Below are positions 12,832-22,689 of a stretch of DNA of 64,000 nt, piece by piece (the stretch's first letter is position 1; each line of letters begins with the position of its first letter). The notes beneath the pieces are model-generated. The model was not told the origin of the DNA, did not search any database, and saw nothing but the letters and a program-made list of their open reading frames with translations. Position numbers and translations under genes: made by a program. Origin of the DNA: Channallabes apus (lineage: Eukaryota > Chordata > Actinopteri > Siluriformes > Clariidae); assembly GCA_030522415.1 (NCBI GenBank), contig CM060112.1, positions 2,002,001-2,066,000 on the forward strand, written 5' to 3'.

Positions 12832-13206
12832 ACAACCCCTGGCAAAAATTCTGGAATCACCGTCTCAGAAGATGTTCATTCAAATGTTTAATTGTGTAGA
12901 AAAAAAACAAGCACATACATGCCAGAAAACTATTTTCACTCAACAATCCAAACTTCTGGCTGTATAAAACACTTAAAAAAAAAACAAAGAAAGATAACTA
13001 TAGTCAACGACAACTGTTTTAACAGCTCGTTGACTATAGTTATCTTTCTTTGTTTTTTTTTTAAGTGTTTTATACAGCCAGAAGTTTGGATTGTTGAGTG
13101 AAAATAGTTTTCTGGCATGTATGTGCTTGTTTTTTTTCTACACAATTAAACATTTGAATGAACATCTTCTGAGACGGTGATTCCAGAATTTTTGCCAGGG
13201 GTTGTA
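12832..13206. repeat. Inner inverted repeat resembling a Tc1/mariner terminus
   Basis: Both halves start with TACAACCCCTGGCAAAAATT, typical of a fish Tc1-like terminal repeat, and run about 180 bases to the centre at 13018. The borders are CATG-TA and TA-CATG, so the block sits at the centre of the outer palindrome. It may be a MITE inserted there or part of one inverted duplication. Confidence 0.6.
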
Positions 13207-14020
13207 CATGTATATTTTTATATTTCTTATTTATAATAAAAATCGCTTCGTGATAATACTCATATATTATATTTGATAATAATAATATGAATATTTGATT
13301 GTGATGTCCTCATATATTTGACAGAGATTTTGTGGGGGTGCAATCAGTGGCAGGGAGGCATTTTAGCGCATAACACCGGTACGCAGCGTTTCTGAAAGAT
13401 TTAGCTCCAGCAGGCTGTAACAGGAGAAGATCTAAAAATATTTTTATTCGTAAAAACTTCTCTGTCCACTCCGGAGCAAGAAAATATGCGATTTGTCATT
13501 TTTGTGTGTTTATTTCTTGATAAACAAATGAGATAATCTCGGTTCACCTCCAGTGCTCAAATATCCCCCTCTTGGTCGGCGAGTGCGAGTGACGTCACTC
13601 CCCATACAATCCCGCCCCACAGTATAGACCCGCCCCTGACGCTGATTGACAGGTTTCTGTGTAACGTGTTGGAAATGCAATTGCAAATGGATTAGCGATT
13701 GCGTTTGAATTTTGGCCGGCTTGACGCGCGGCGCAGAGAAAGTGAAAAAGCAAATGTGGTGATTGATTTTGCTATTTAAATATGACAGGTTCATGACGTG
13801 TAAGACCTGGGAAATACAAATGCAAATGGACTTTGTTTTTTCATTTGAAATTTGGCAGTCAGTGTGCGGTCGCGAAGGCGAATCAGCAAACGGTAATGCA
13901 AAGTTTGCAATTGCATTTGAATTATGGCGCAGTTTGTGCGTCCACATATGGGAAACGCAATTGCAAATGCTATTTGCAATTGCATTTGAATATTGTCCGC
14001 GATATCGTTCCATAGACATT

Positions 14021-15323
14021 GGTGAGACATTAAATAATAATTATAATACGATACAATAATGTGGTTTTGTTGCAAACCAATTATGAAAGAAATAGAAAAA
14101 GTATTAATGTTTGAACATTTTATTGTCAAAAAGCATTCCATAAAGTTATTCTAAAACATCCAAAATATAAGCAAATTATAAAACAACCAATGCAAGTTTT
14201 AAATGATCAACGTATTTTCTAATTATTATTAGCATTGTATTACAACTTTGTTAGTCATTGTTAGATTATTTTAAAATCATGTTTTTTAACAACCATTGTA
14301 TTTATAACGGAATTGTTACTAACCTCTAATGAATTATAAGCATGGTTATAATAATTTATAACTAGTGATCTTGTAAACAGTTTTTTTTACTTATTCATTA
14401 AAAAAAATCATTGTTTTCTTTTTTTCTTTTTGCGTAAATCAAAATAAAGGTAAATTTTATTCCTTTTGATTCCATTATTAAAAAAAAGATGGGGAGCACA
14501 AACTTTCATATTTATATGTGTTGTTTTGGTGCATCCTACTAAATAATATTTAATTTTATATTGTTAAGCCCAGTAGGTATTAACATGAGGTAAAAGTGTT
14601 ACTATTAACTAAAAATAATAATAATAATAAATATTGTAAAATGTCTAATACTGTAATAATATGGTAAGGTGCAGGTGTCTGTAAGGAGTCTCCAGTGTCA
14701 ATAGTACTGAGGGTCTGCAAATATTATTGACTGGTTTCATAATTTATTTTAAATGTACAGATTTTAAGAGATACAAGAATACCTAGACATTTATTCATAC
14801 TATATCAAAGACTTTGATATCGAGCCTTTAGTTTATACTTAATCACGTCTTTCTCTAATCGTATCTTTTGGTAAGTAAGGCGTTATGGAAATAACTGGTT
14901 TTGCTTATTTTTAGCCCCAACCACTCTCGGCCTAAGCACGGAAGATTCTGTCGAGTCTGAGTTAGCAGTTTTGCTCTGTGCATCATGAGCATTGATCACT
15001 ATTAGTTATGGCTAATGAGAGTCTCTGCAAGCTGATGCAAGTTCCCCTCAATGCAGAACCAAAATTCCAGTGGGGTTAAGTCAGGCCTGGGCCAGCTACT
15101 CGTACCTTGGCAGAGCTGAAGCAAAGATCCAGGCAGTGGAGTTGGACACTGATATGACAAGTCCATGGTGTGGAGTCAGACCAGGTAGTGGAGAGAGCAT
15201 ATACTGTATGATAAAGTATGTTTGCTGTACCAAGGTCTCGTTGGTTAGACATTGTAGGAAAAGTTGGACCAGTTCCAGCTCAACCCCTTGCAAAAATGAC
15301 TGTTTTTGTTGGCTACATGTCCT
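14021..15323. other. Intergenic / GPR84 3' flank
   Basis: AT-rich DNA downstream of the minus-strand receptor gene. TTTATT at 14790-14795 and 14743-14748 are AATAAA on the gene's strand and could be polyadenylation signals about 530-580 bases past the stop. Nothing else recognised. Confidence 0.45.
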
Positions 15324-16538
15324 TCAATTTTTTCCCCACAAACGCATTATTGGCCACGCTGCTTTGGCCAGCAGGTCCTTATAGGCCTGGTTAAACTGCC
15401 GGTTCATGGCTGCATACAGCAGCGGGTTGATGCAGCTGTTAAGCCACGTGAGGTTTGCACAGAACATGTGGACCACCTGTGGAGCGTTGTTTTTTTTATC
15501 TGCAATGTTCAGCAGCAGAAAAGGCACAAAGCAACCCACAAAGCACAGGAAGACAGTGAAGCACATCCGGGTTACGCGTTTAAACTCATTGTCTTCTGTT
15601 GAGGATGATGCTTTGGCTGGTGTTGCAGCTGTAGTTGGAGCTGCTGCTTTTGAGGAATCCTTCTTTTCATGTGATACCACACTAACAGCATTAGTGTCTC
15701 TGGGTATGGTTTGAGGTTCGTTCACATTGGTCGTGTTCTGGTCTACCTCAACAGCTTGCCCGCTGAATTCACTGCTCTGAGTCATTGCAGTCCCAATCCC
15801 AATCCCACTATCATCCCCCTCCGTGCCTTCGGGTTCAGGCTGTTTGCGCCTTGAGGAGCGTCGACTTGGCCTGTACTTGATCAGCGCTTTTGCGGCGACA
15901 CGCACCTTTCGGTAGATCAGAAAGTAGAAAAGTCCAACAAAGCCCAACCCTAAAAAGAAGTACATGAACAGCAGGATGGTAGTGTAAGGGCGACCTTTTA
16001 CACGGTGGAAACTGCAGGTGCAGACCTGAGGTGCGAAGACGTAGACAGGCCACAAAGGGGCAAAGCTGGCAAGCCCGAGCACCCAGGAACTCACAAGGAG
16101 CACAGCGACACCCTGGTGAGACAACAGCAGCCGAGCGACTTGTGAATTCCTATGAGCAACCACCAGGTATCGACTCAGAGCAATGAGACACAATGTAATA
16201 ATGGACACACTGTTGGATAGGAATAGGAGGAGTCCAAACATTTGACACCAAGTGGCTCCGCCCCTCCAGCGCAGGTGCAGGTAAGAGTCAATGCTCACTG
16301 GCTGCAGGATGGTGCAGTACAGGATGTCAGCCACCGCCAGGTTGACAATGAGGACATTGAAGCGAGTGCGCAGACGGGCATCAGTGGCGAAGGCGAGAAC
16401 GGTCAGGACGTTCCCCACAGTTCCCACCACCATAACGACGGAACCCCAGAACACACCGAAGTAGCGGTAACCTTCCACTGAGGGGGAGGCGCAGGAAAAT
16501 GAGTCATTGTCATAGACATCTGTAGTGTTTAGCAACAT
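15324..16538 (-). CDS. gpr84: G protein-coupled receptor 84 (medium-chain fatty acid receptor)
   Basis: A 404-residue class A GPCR in one coding exon, about the family's length. GPR84 in mammals is a Gi-coupled plasma-membrane receptor of phagocytes that responds to medium-chain fatty acids. Visible marks: N-glycosylation site NTT at 4-6; TM1 with GTVGNVL (39-45); Asp71 in TM2; Cys98 in TM3 pairing with ECL2 Cys173 or Cys175; SRY at 122-124 in place of DRY; ECL2 CTCSFHRVKGRPYTT, where Arg179 appears to match the ligand-binding Arg of human GPR84; a long Ser/Thr-rich third loop (about 221-320); TM6 without CWxP; NPLLY at 371-375. The TM1-TM3 and ECL2 segments are close to human GPR84. A splice acceptor (CCCACCAG) lies one base before the ATG, so the 5' UTR is spliced. 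Confidence 0.93.
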   Translation of the reverse strand: MLLNTTDVYDNDSFSCASPSVEGYRYFGVFWGSVVMVVGTVGNVLTVLAFATDARLRTRFNVLIVNLAVADILYCTILQPVSIDSYLHLRWRGGATWCQMFGLLLFLSNSVSIITLCLIALSRYLVVAHRNSQVARLLLSHQGVAVLLVSSWVLGLASFAPLWPVYVFAPQVCTCSFHRVKGRPYTTILLFMYFFLGLGFVGLFYFLIYRKVRVAAKALIKYRPSRRSSRRKQPEPEGTEGDDSGIGIGTAMTQSSEFSGQAVEVDQNTTNVNEPQTIPRDTNAVSVVSHEKKDSSKAAAPTTAATPAKASSSTEDNEFKRVTRMCFTVFLCFVGCFVPFLLLNIADKKNNAPQVVHMFCANLTWLNSCINPLLYAAMNRQFNQAYKDLLAKAAWPIMRLWGKN

Positions 16539-17523
16539 CCTGGTGGGAGAAACAGAATATTAACAGCATATTAACGGTAGACATTAAGGAAACACACACG
16601 AGTAAATCGTAAGAATTTGTAAGATTCATTAAAGATTCTTCAACATTTTGCAGTCAATCTTAGGTTTAATTCAATTCCGTAAACAATTTACTGTGAGGCT
16701 AGTCATGAATAAAAAAAAAATAATAATAAATTATCATGATCAAACGAATGAATATAATATCATATAAGAAATAATATAATGTTTGAAATCATTTGTTTTT
16801 AGAAGTAAAAAATATTTAAAGTTAAAAGTTTAAATATTTAAAGTTGCTTTTATTCAGTATCATCATGGTTCTAATACAAATGTATGTACAATCTCAGAAA
16901 AACAAACAAATGTGTTCTTTAAGGATTCATTGCATCATTAAAGGTTCTAAGTTTTCAATAGTTTCTACCTGGAATTGTTTCCAATTTCATTTGTAGTATT
17001 CCACGAGAAAGATGACTGAAGAACCAATAACAAATGTGAAATAAAATAAATCTGGACCAATGACAGCTTGGTGGAATTCTTCATTTTTTTTTTTTACCTT
17101 ACCTTTCTTCTGAGCTACTATTCCTCTAGTGGAGATATAAACCTTACAGCATGTTGGAATTTAGGACATGTTTTTTAATACGTGGGTGTTTTTTCTCCAA
17201 ATCAGCAAATCAGCTTTATGCTTCCACACTGAAATGGTTTAGAATTAAAGCTGGAACTTTACATTGTGAAATTGTGTATAGTATCTGAGTAAGTGTGCTT
17301 GATGAATTACTGCTCAGCTCTTTCTTCTTAACATCTAGAACGTGCCTGTGGATTAAACTTAAGCTATACTGATCCATGTGTTCTTTAAGGATTTAATTGA
17401 ATAATTAAGATCTTAAGTAGCCTTACACATCCATGGAGTCATTAAGCACAAAATAAAATGAAGTATAAAAAATATATAGAATATATAAAAACATATATTA
17501 TTAAGTTTTTATATATATATATA

Positions 17524-18799
17524 CAGAGGTGGAAAGTAACGAATTACATTTACTCGCGTTACTGTAATTGAGTAGCTTTTTTGTGTATTTCTACTTTTTA
17601 AAGTAGTTTAAAAAATCTGTAATTTAACTTTTACTTAAGTACGTTTTGTTTGAAGTATTGTAATTTGCTACATTTTAAATCATATTCGCTACTGAGTAAA
17701 AAATAAATTAATGAAAATGCTAAAATAATAAAAATATTATGCTTTATAAATGCTCCGTTGCGCCGCGTGTGTGTATCATGTCCCGGTCGCGCGCCGCTCC
17801 AGACTCCACTCCAGGTTTTCTGACATCGGCATCACCTGACCTTCCACACGGTCGCTTCCACCCTGAGTGACGTCATCGACTAGTGCGACCATATATAAAC
17901 CGGAGAGACGCGGGAAAGATGAAAGAGGTTGTGATTTTGGCGTTTTGATATTTGGTTGTGTATTCCGGTTTGACTTTTTGCCTCCAATTGACTTTGATTA
18001 TTGCTTTGTCCCTTTGGTTTGGTTGGTCTTTGTATATATTTGTAGATAATTTCACTGTATGTTTGTGCACTCACTTGTAGTAGGGGCGTGGCTACCATTT
18101 ATTTTGGGAAGAGGGAATTTATTCACTGTTTTTGGTTTAGGGAGTCCGGCGGGAAGGTACCTGTATTTTTGTTTGTGGGTTTTTATTTTTTATTTTTTTT
18201 GCAGGTAATCTAGCTACTAAATATAAATACCATTTTGTTTATTATTTTGGCCTGGGTCCATCCTGAATCTGATCCTCCTCCTCCTCCTGGTGTGTGTGTG
18301 TGTGTGTTTGTATATACAAACCTCATTATTTCATCAGTTAATGATTGGATCTAGTTCTTTCTGCCATATACCACCATTTCCATACAGTTTAAAATAGAAC
18401 CCTGAACCATTCTTTTGCTGTATGACCCTAGACTGGGACGTAACACCATATTTAAGTGACCACTTTGATTTTCAAGCACAAGAAAAGACAACAGCTTTAT
18501 TATGCAAAGGTGTTCCTTCAGTTAAAAACAACTAGTTTGAGATTTATATCTGCTCATCTTTTTTGAACTATGCTAGAATGCCTCATCCCCCCCCCCCCCT
18601 CACCCCCCGCTGTTAAAAAAATCAAAATCAAAAAGTAACTCGGTAACTTTTACTCTGAGTAAATTTTTTAATGAGCTACTTTTTACTTTTACTTGAGTAG
18701 ATTTTTATAATGGTAACTTTACTTGTACTTAAGTAAAATTTCACTGAAGTAACAGTACTTGTACTTGAGTACAACATTTTATTACTCTTTCCACCTCTG
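17524..18799. mobile_element. Non-autonomous Tol2-like hAT element
   Basis: It begins CAGAGGTGGAAAGTAAC and ends with the complement TTCCACCTCTG. Sub-terminal AAGTA/TACTT repeats resemble the ends of medaka Tol2. Flanks are TATATATA on the left and TATATAAT on the right, a near 8-bp duplication. The 1.28-kb interior encodes no transposase; its middle has a GC-rich stretch (17755-17890). Confidence 0.8.
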
Positions 18800-18983
18800 T
18801 ATATAATTCAGTTTAGATAAGGATTTAAGGACTAGATAAGGTTCTACCATCAGGTCTTCAAAGGATCCCTCATAGGAACAGCTGTGGAACCCTTAAGAAA
18901 ATGTAGAAGGCTTTTGAAAAATTATGAATTGTAGAAAGAGTTAGATTATATATATATATATATATATATATACTGTATATATA

Positions 18984-19240
18984 CAGGGTAATTAAAAAAG
19001 AATGAACTGATTTTACTACTTAATTTTTTATTAAGGAAAAGTAATACAAAACTGCAGCCAGTATTCTGACTCAAAGTCAACTTTTATTTCCTCTTACAAG
19101 TGACATTGACTCATTCCATGACGATGCTGAGAACTGAAGCAATTAGTCGTGAAATTGGTTCATTATTTTTTAATTCGTTTCGTATTACAATAATAAAATA
19201 TTACGTAGTAAAATCGGTTTATTCTTTTGGATTTACTCTG
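18984..19240. mobile_element. 257-bp MITE with TA target duplication
   Basis: The left end CAGGGTAATTAAAAAAGAAT and the reverse of the right end CAGAGTAAATCCAAAAGAAT match over some 40 or more bases, both continuing to GATTTTACTAC. TA flanks each side, as for mariner-type MITEs. No coding capacity. Confidence 0.75.
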
Positions 19241-19596
19241 TACAGTATATACTGTATGTACTGTATGCATTAAGTCACATCAGAGTATCTAATAGACCTC
19301 GTGTTCTTAGAGCGTAAACGTTCTACAATGGTGTTTTATTCTGTTCTACCTACAACAGAATGTTTTCTTATCAGTAAGAGTTTCAGTAAAGATACTGTAA
19401 AAGATATGTTTTGAAACGTTTGGATAATGTTTTTTTCCCTCCTTGGTTTGGCATCTTGTTAACACCTACAGCCTGTGATTTAACTAGTCACATTTTCCTT
19501 AAGGGTTAGTTTTATAAATAAACATTGACATACAATATTCAAAGAAAAACAAGAACATGAGCAACAACCTGAAGGATGAGAATTATTAAACCTTAC

Positions 19597-19650
19597 CTTT
19601 TTCTTCTGGGTTTCTTCAGCTCTATGTTTCTCGTTTCCGTCTCCTTTATA
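19597..19650 (-). promoter_or_regulatory. Candidate promoter and non-coding first exon of gpr84
   Basis: On the minus strand, TATAAAG (19650-19644) is followed about 47 bases later by a good donor, AAAAAG/GTAAGG (19597/19596). The first intron would run to the acceptor at 16540, just before the receptor ATG. The presumed start region also contains GGAAACGAGAAAC, which loosely resembles an interferon-response element but has the wrong spacing. No transcript evidence is available here. Confidence 0.45.
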
Positions 19651-19734
19651 TGAACTCTTCTCTCAGTGTTCAGATGTTCAGCTGCTCAAATCTCCTCCCA
19701 CTCGACTCGTCTTTGGTCATAAAATACAGAGGTG

Positions 19735-19831
19735 TGTCTGTATGTATGTTTGTGCGTGTATGTGTGCGTGTGTATGTGTGCGTGTGTGTGTGTGTGTGTG
19801 TATGTGTGCGTGTGTGTGTGTGTGTGTGTGT
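19735..19831. repeat. (GT)n-rich microsatellite
   Basis: Imperfect GTGTAT/GTGTGC repeats just upstream of the candidate gpr84 promoter. Confidence 0.9.
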
Positions 19832-20399
19832 TGGTGCCAGCTCTGTTACTCAATACTGGAAGGAAGTCATGTTGAACCTGTGTGCTATTTAGAAAGACTG
19901 AATTTTCCCGACATGACGGGGGATAAATATTTATAAACACCAAGCTGTCTGTAAAGAACACTGTAAAGAACACTTTGAAAGACCAGAATGCTCTTAAAAT
20001 TTAGAACAAAACACAGCGGGGAGATGATAAAATAGGCGAATAAAGAAATGAAGATGTAACATTTATCTTTTCCACTTTGACCTCGTTGAGCGTCGTGAGG
20101 AAGTTTTTCTAATGTTCCATATCGGCTTTACTCCATTTCCTGTTTCATCTAGAAATGCTAGCTTGAGCCTTTTTTGTTAAAGTTTATTGTATCTTTATTG
20201 TAGTTAATTGTACCTTCAAAAGCGAAATTAGTTTTTCCTTAAAAAAAAAACGGGTTATGATTTGTCAGCCAGTGTAAGCTGAGGTTGAGGTTAGACACAA
20301 TAATTCATAAGTATCGTGTACGGCCTACGTTTGCAGCCAATACTGCATCAGTTCGTCTTGGGAATGACAGATAGCGATTCTATCTGTCTATTCTATTTT

Positions 20400-20840
20400 G
20401 AGGCATTCTTCTTGCAGAGGGAAGAATGGATTCCACTAAATACCAATAAGTTCTGGAAGCAAACATCACGCCATCTGTAAAAAAGCTGAAGCTGAAACGA
20501 GGATAGCTTCAACAACAGGACACTGATCCTAAACATACCTATGGACTACCTCAAGAGGCACAAGCTGAAGGTTTTGGAATGACCATCACAGTCCCCTGAT
20601 TTAAACATCATTGAAAATTGTAGATCTTAAAAGAACTGTGCATGCAAGACGACCAAAGAATATTACAGAACTAAAAGCCTTTTGCAAGGAACAATGTGAG
20701 AAAATCCCGAGTACAAGAACTGAAAGACTTTGAGCATTTGCAAGCTGTGATATCTGCAGGAGAAGGTGTTACTAAGTGTACTGTAGGGTGCCCAGGCTTT
20801 TACACACTGCCACAATAATATATATTTTTTTCATCTTTGT
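20400..20840 (+). pseudogene. Tc1-like transposase relic
   Basis: Scrambled frames still read ACKHHAICKKAEAE-like, then SPDLNI-like and HARRPKNITELKAFCKEQ, in Tc1 order. The catalytic triad cannot be assembled in one frame. The sequence near 20785-20815 (GCCCAGGCTTTTACACA) looks like a terminal repeat. Dead copy of a family different from the one at 3758. Confidence 0.6.
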
Positions 20841-20882
20841 TCAATTTATGACATAAAAAGTAACTATGTATCAATGTTTCCA

Positions 20883-21060
20883 ACTGGTGGGATGGTGGCG
20901 TAATGGTTATCACTGTGGCCTAATCATCCAAGGTTAAAGTCACACCTCCAGATCTGTCTAGTTTGTGTTTCCCCTGAGAGGTTCCCCAGAGTCCTCTGGA
21001 ATACAGTAGGCTCCTATAGCCTCCCCAGCCCCTGTACAGGACAAGCTCTATAGAGAATAA
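20883..21060 (+). repeat. Degenerate tRNA-derived SINE
   Basis: GGGATGGTGGCGTAATGGTTATCACTG resembles a box A region, followed by SINE-like text (CCCCTGTACAGGACAAG). Old copy. The stretch from 21061 to 21700 shows nothing recognisable. Confidence 0.45.
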
Positions 21061-21719
21061 GATGTTAGGGGAAACTGGGTAAGTGTGTGGTACAACCTTT
21101 CTATTCTTTGTAATATGTCAAACCTTTCATGGTGTAACTTATAACTATATAATGTTATTTGAATTCGTCAAGGATCTTTAAACTCCCAAATTGGTTCTTC
21201 TTGTAGCACTCTTCAGATAAGGAAACATTTGGTTGCAGCGTTTGTTAGAAGACATCTAGAAGACGGTCGAAGACATCTTAATGGTCCTGACCAAAGGAAT
21301 CCGTGTGCCAAGAAGTTACTTGTTGTAAGCACTTGTTTTGTTACTATGTTTTATTCTGAGACTGGTGTGATGTCACAACTGAAAACTCCCCAGTTCACCC
21401 AAACAAATTCTCAGTCAATCTAAAGGTTTTATAAGCCACTGACTTTACCCACAAAGCTATACCATCTAGTTTCCCTGAAACTGACCTACAAAAACATCCG
21501 GAAAAAAGTATTTAGGTCAGAAAAATGTCCAAAAATGCTGATTTGTTAAATTGTTTTCCATAAGTTTAAATTGTTTACTTTCATGATAAAAGTATTGTCA
21601 ACAATGAGCAGTAGTTCTATGTTTCATATAATTAATAGTAAAAGTTGAAAGAATTATTATTTTATTAATTTATTACCAATTTAGATTATTTATTTATTTA
21701 TTTAATTCATTCATTTATT

Positions 21720-22250
21720 GTGTTCCAGTCAAAGTGCGACTTACTTGTGCAGCATATCAGAACACAGTTCTGTAAAAGCTCCCTTTATTTCTCTATATAA
21801 TGACCTGCTACACTAATGCACTTATCCCAGTGTTTCACTAGTACTTGGACACTATCAAGGTACAAAGTGAGCCATGATTGGACTGTCTGCTTTACTTCTT
21901 AAGGTTTGGCCTTCCAGGAACTCCTGTGGAAATGGCTTGGACTGCGGTCAGGACTGTACGAGCTCTGGCTCGAACTTCCAGTCGAGTCCTTGTAAGTGTT
22001 GTTGGTGAATGACTTTGTGTACAGTTGACAGACAGATGCGTCTCTTCTGCATGTTAGCAAAAAGTTTTCTATCAATTTTATCTCGCTGAATGTTTACGGG
22101 AATGACTGCAGTGAGCTCTGAGGCACCAAAAGTATGGCCTTGTTTAAAACGTTTGCATGGATCAAATGTTTTACTGCAAACTAAGAGTCTCATGAAATGA
22201 AATGAAATCACTTTTACGGTGTTTTCAGTGTTGCATTTGATAAACATTCC
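21720..22250 (-). pseudogene. Possible mariner-type transposase relic
   Basis: On the minus strand, pieces read VHKVIHQQHLQG, FPQEFLEGQTLRSKAD and HWDKCISVAGHYIEK. The last resembles the RWDKCIxxxGDYIEK ending of mariner-family transposases. Frames shift and stops interrupt. Assignment is tentative. Confidence 0.4.
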
Positions 22251-22482
22251 CTAATCACACACTATCTGCGAAGGACGAAACATTCTGTCAAACTCTTTTA
22301 TACCCTGGTCATGTGACTCCTGTTCTAACAGCCTTACTCTACTAACCACTTAGCAGCTTCTAACCTTCTAACCCAAACACTGATGAACAAAGCTGCTCTC
22401 TACTGCTTCTAACTAGATTTAACATAATTATCAGAATACATATTCTTGTCTGACTTCCGGACGTTACATCACATAGTACATC

Positions 22483-22680
22483 TTAGGTGTGAAGAACATC
22501 GGTGATAACATCAGCCTTGCTGCCCGCAGCCTTGCAAATGCCAACCGATTCTTTCTCCACAGATGACGCAGCTATTTCAGGAGGAAGGGTCTTTGCAGCA
22601 CTCGCTCTGACTCGCCCTGCTTTAACATCTGAAACATTTTCAGCTTCACACAATACATCTCCTATAGTGAACTGGGACAA
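22483..22680 (-). other. 65-residue open frame, unassigned
   Basis: MSQFTIGDVLCEAENVSDV continues to DVLHT with a balanced composition unlike the AT-rich surroundings. I do not recognise it. It could be a piece of a transposon protein. No splice context is evident. Confidence 0.2.
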
Positions 22681-22689
22681 AAATTTTTA

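Larger units (their letters stand above)
12034..14014. mobile_element. Fold-back element: 2-kb near-perfect palindrome
   Basis: The left arm (12034-13010) reads as the reverse complement of the right arm (13027-14014) with few substitutions and one insertion of about 13 bases near the right outer end. The centre is 16 bases (13011-13026), itself a small hairpin. The ends are TATGGAACGATATCGCGG and its complement, flanked by GACATT at 12028-12033 and 14015-14020, which looks like a 6-bp target duplication. The outer arms carry repeated ATTTGCAATTGCATTT-type motifs and a GC-rich stretch with TGACGTCA. Open frames in the arms (for example 13510-14019 minus) mirror each other and match no protein family I know. 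A non-autonomous fold-back transposon is the best reading; a hairpin-mediated inverted duplication is the alternative. Confidence 0.85.

Noticed and set aside
12892..13145. Two 69-residue open frames with nearly the same protein on opposite strands
   Set aside because: They are the same DNA read from both arms of the palindrome, not two genes. The Lys-rich text is the translated A/T runs of a terminal repeat.
13510..14019. 169-residue frame in the right fold-back arm as a possible transposase
   Set aside because: It has no DDE or DNA-binding motif, and its mirror frame in the left arm is shorter because of frame breaks. It follows the repeat structure, not a protein family.
19615..19640. Interferon-stimulated response element in the gpr84 promoter
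   Set aside because: GGAAACGAGAAAC has three bases between the GAAA cores instead of two, so it is not a proper ISRE; noted only as a resemblance.
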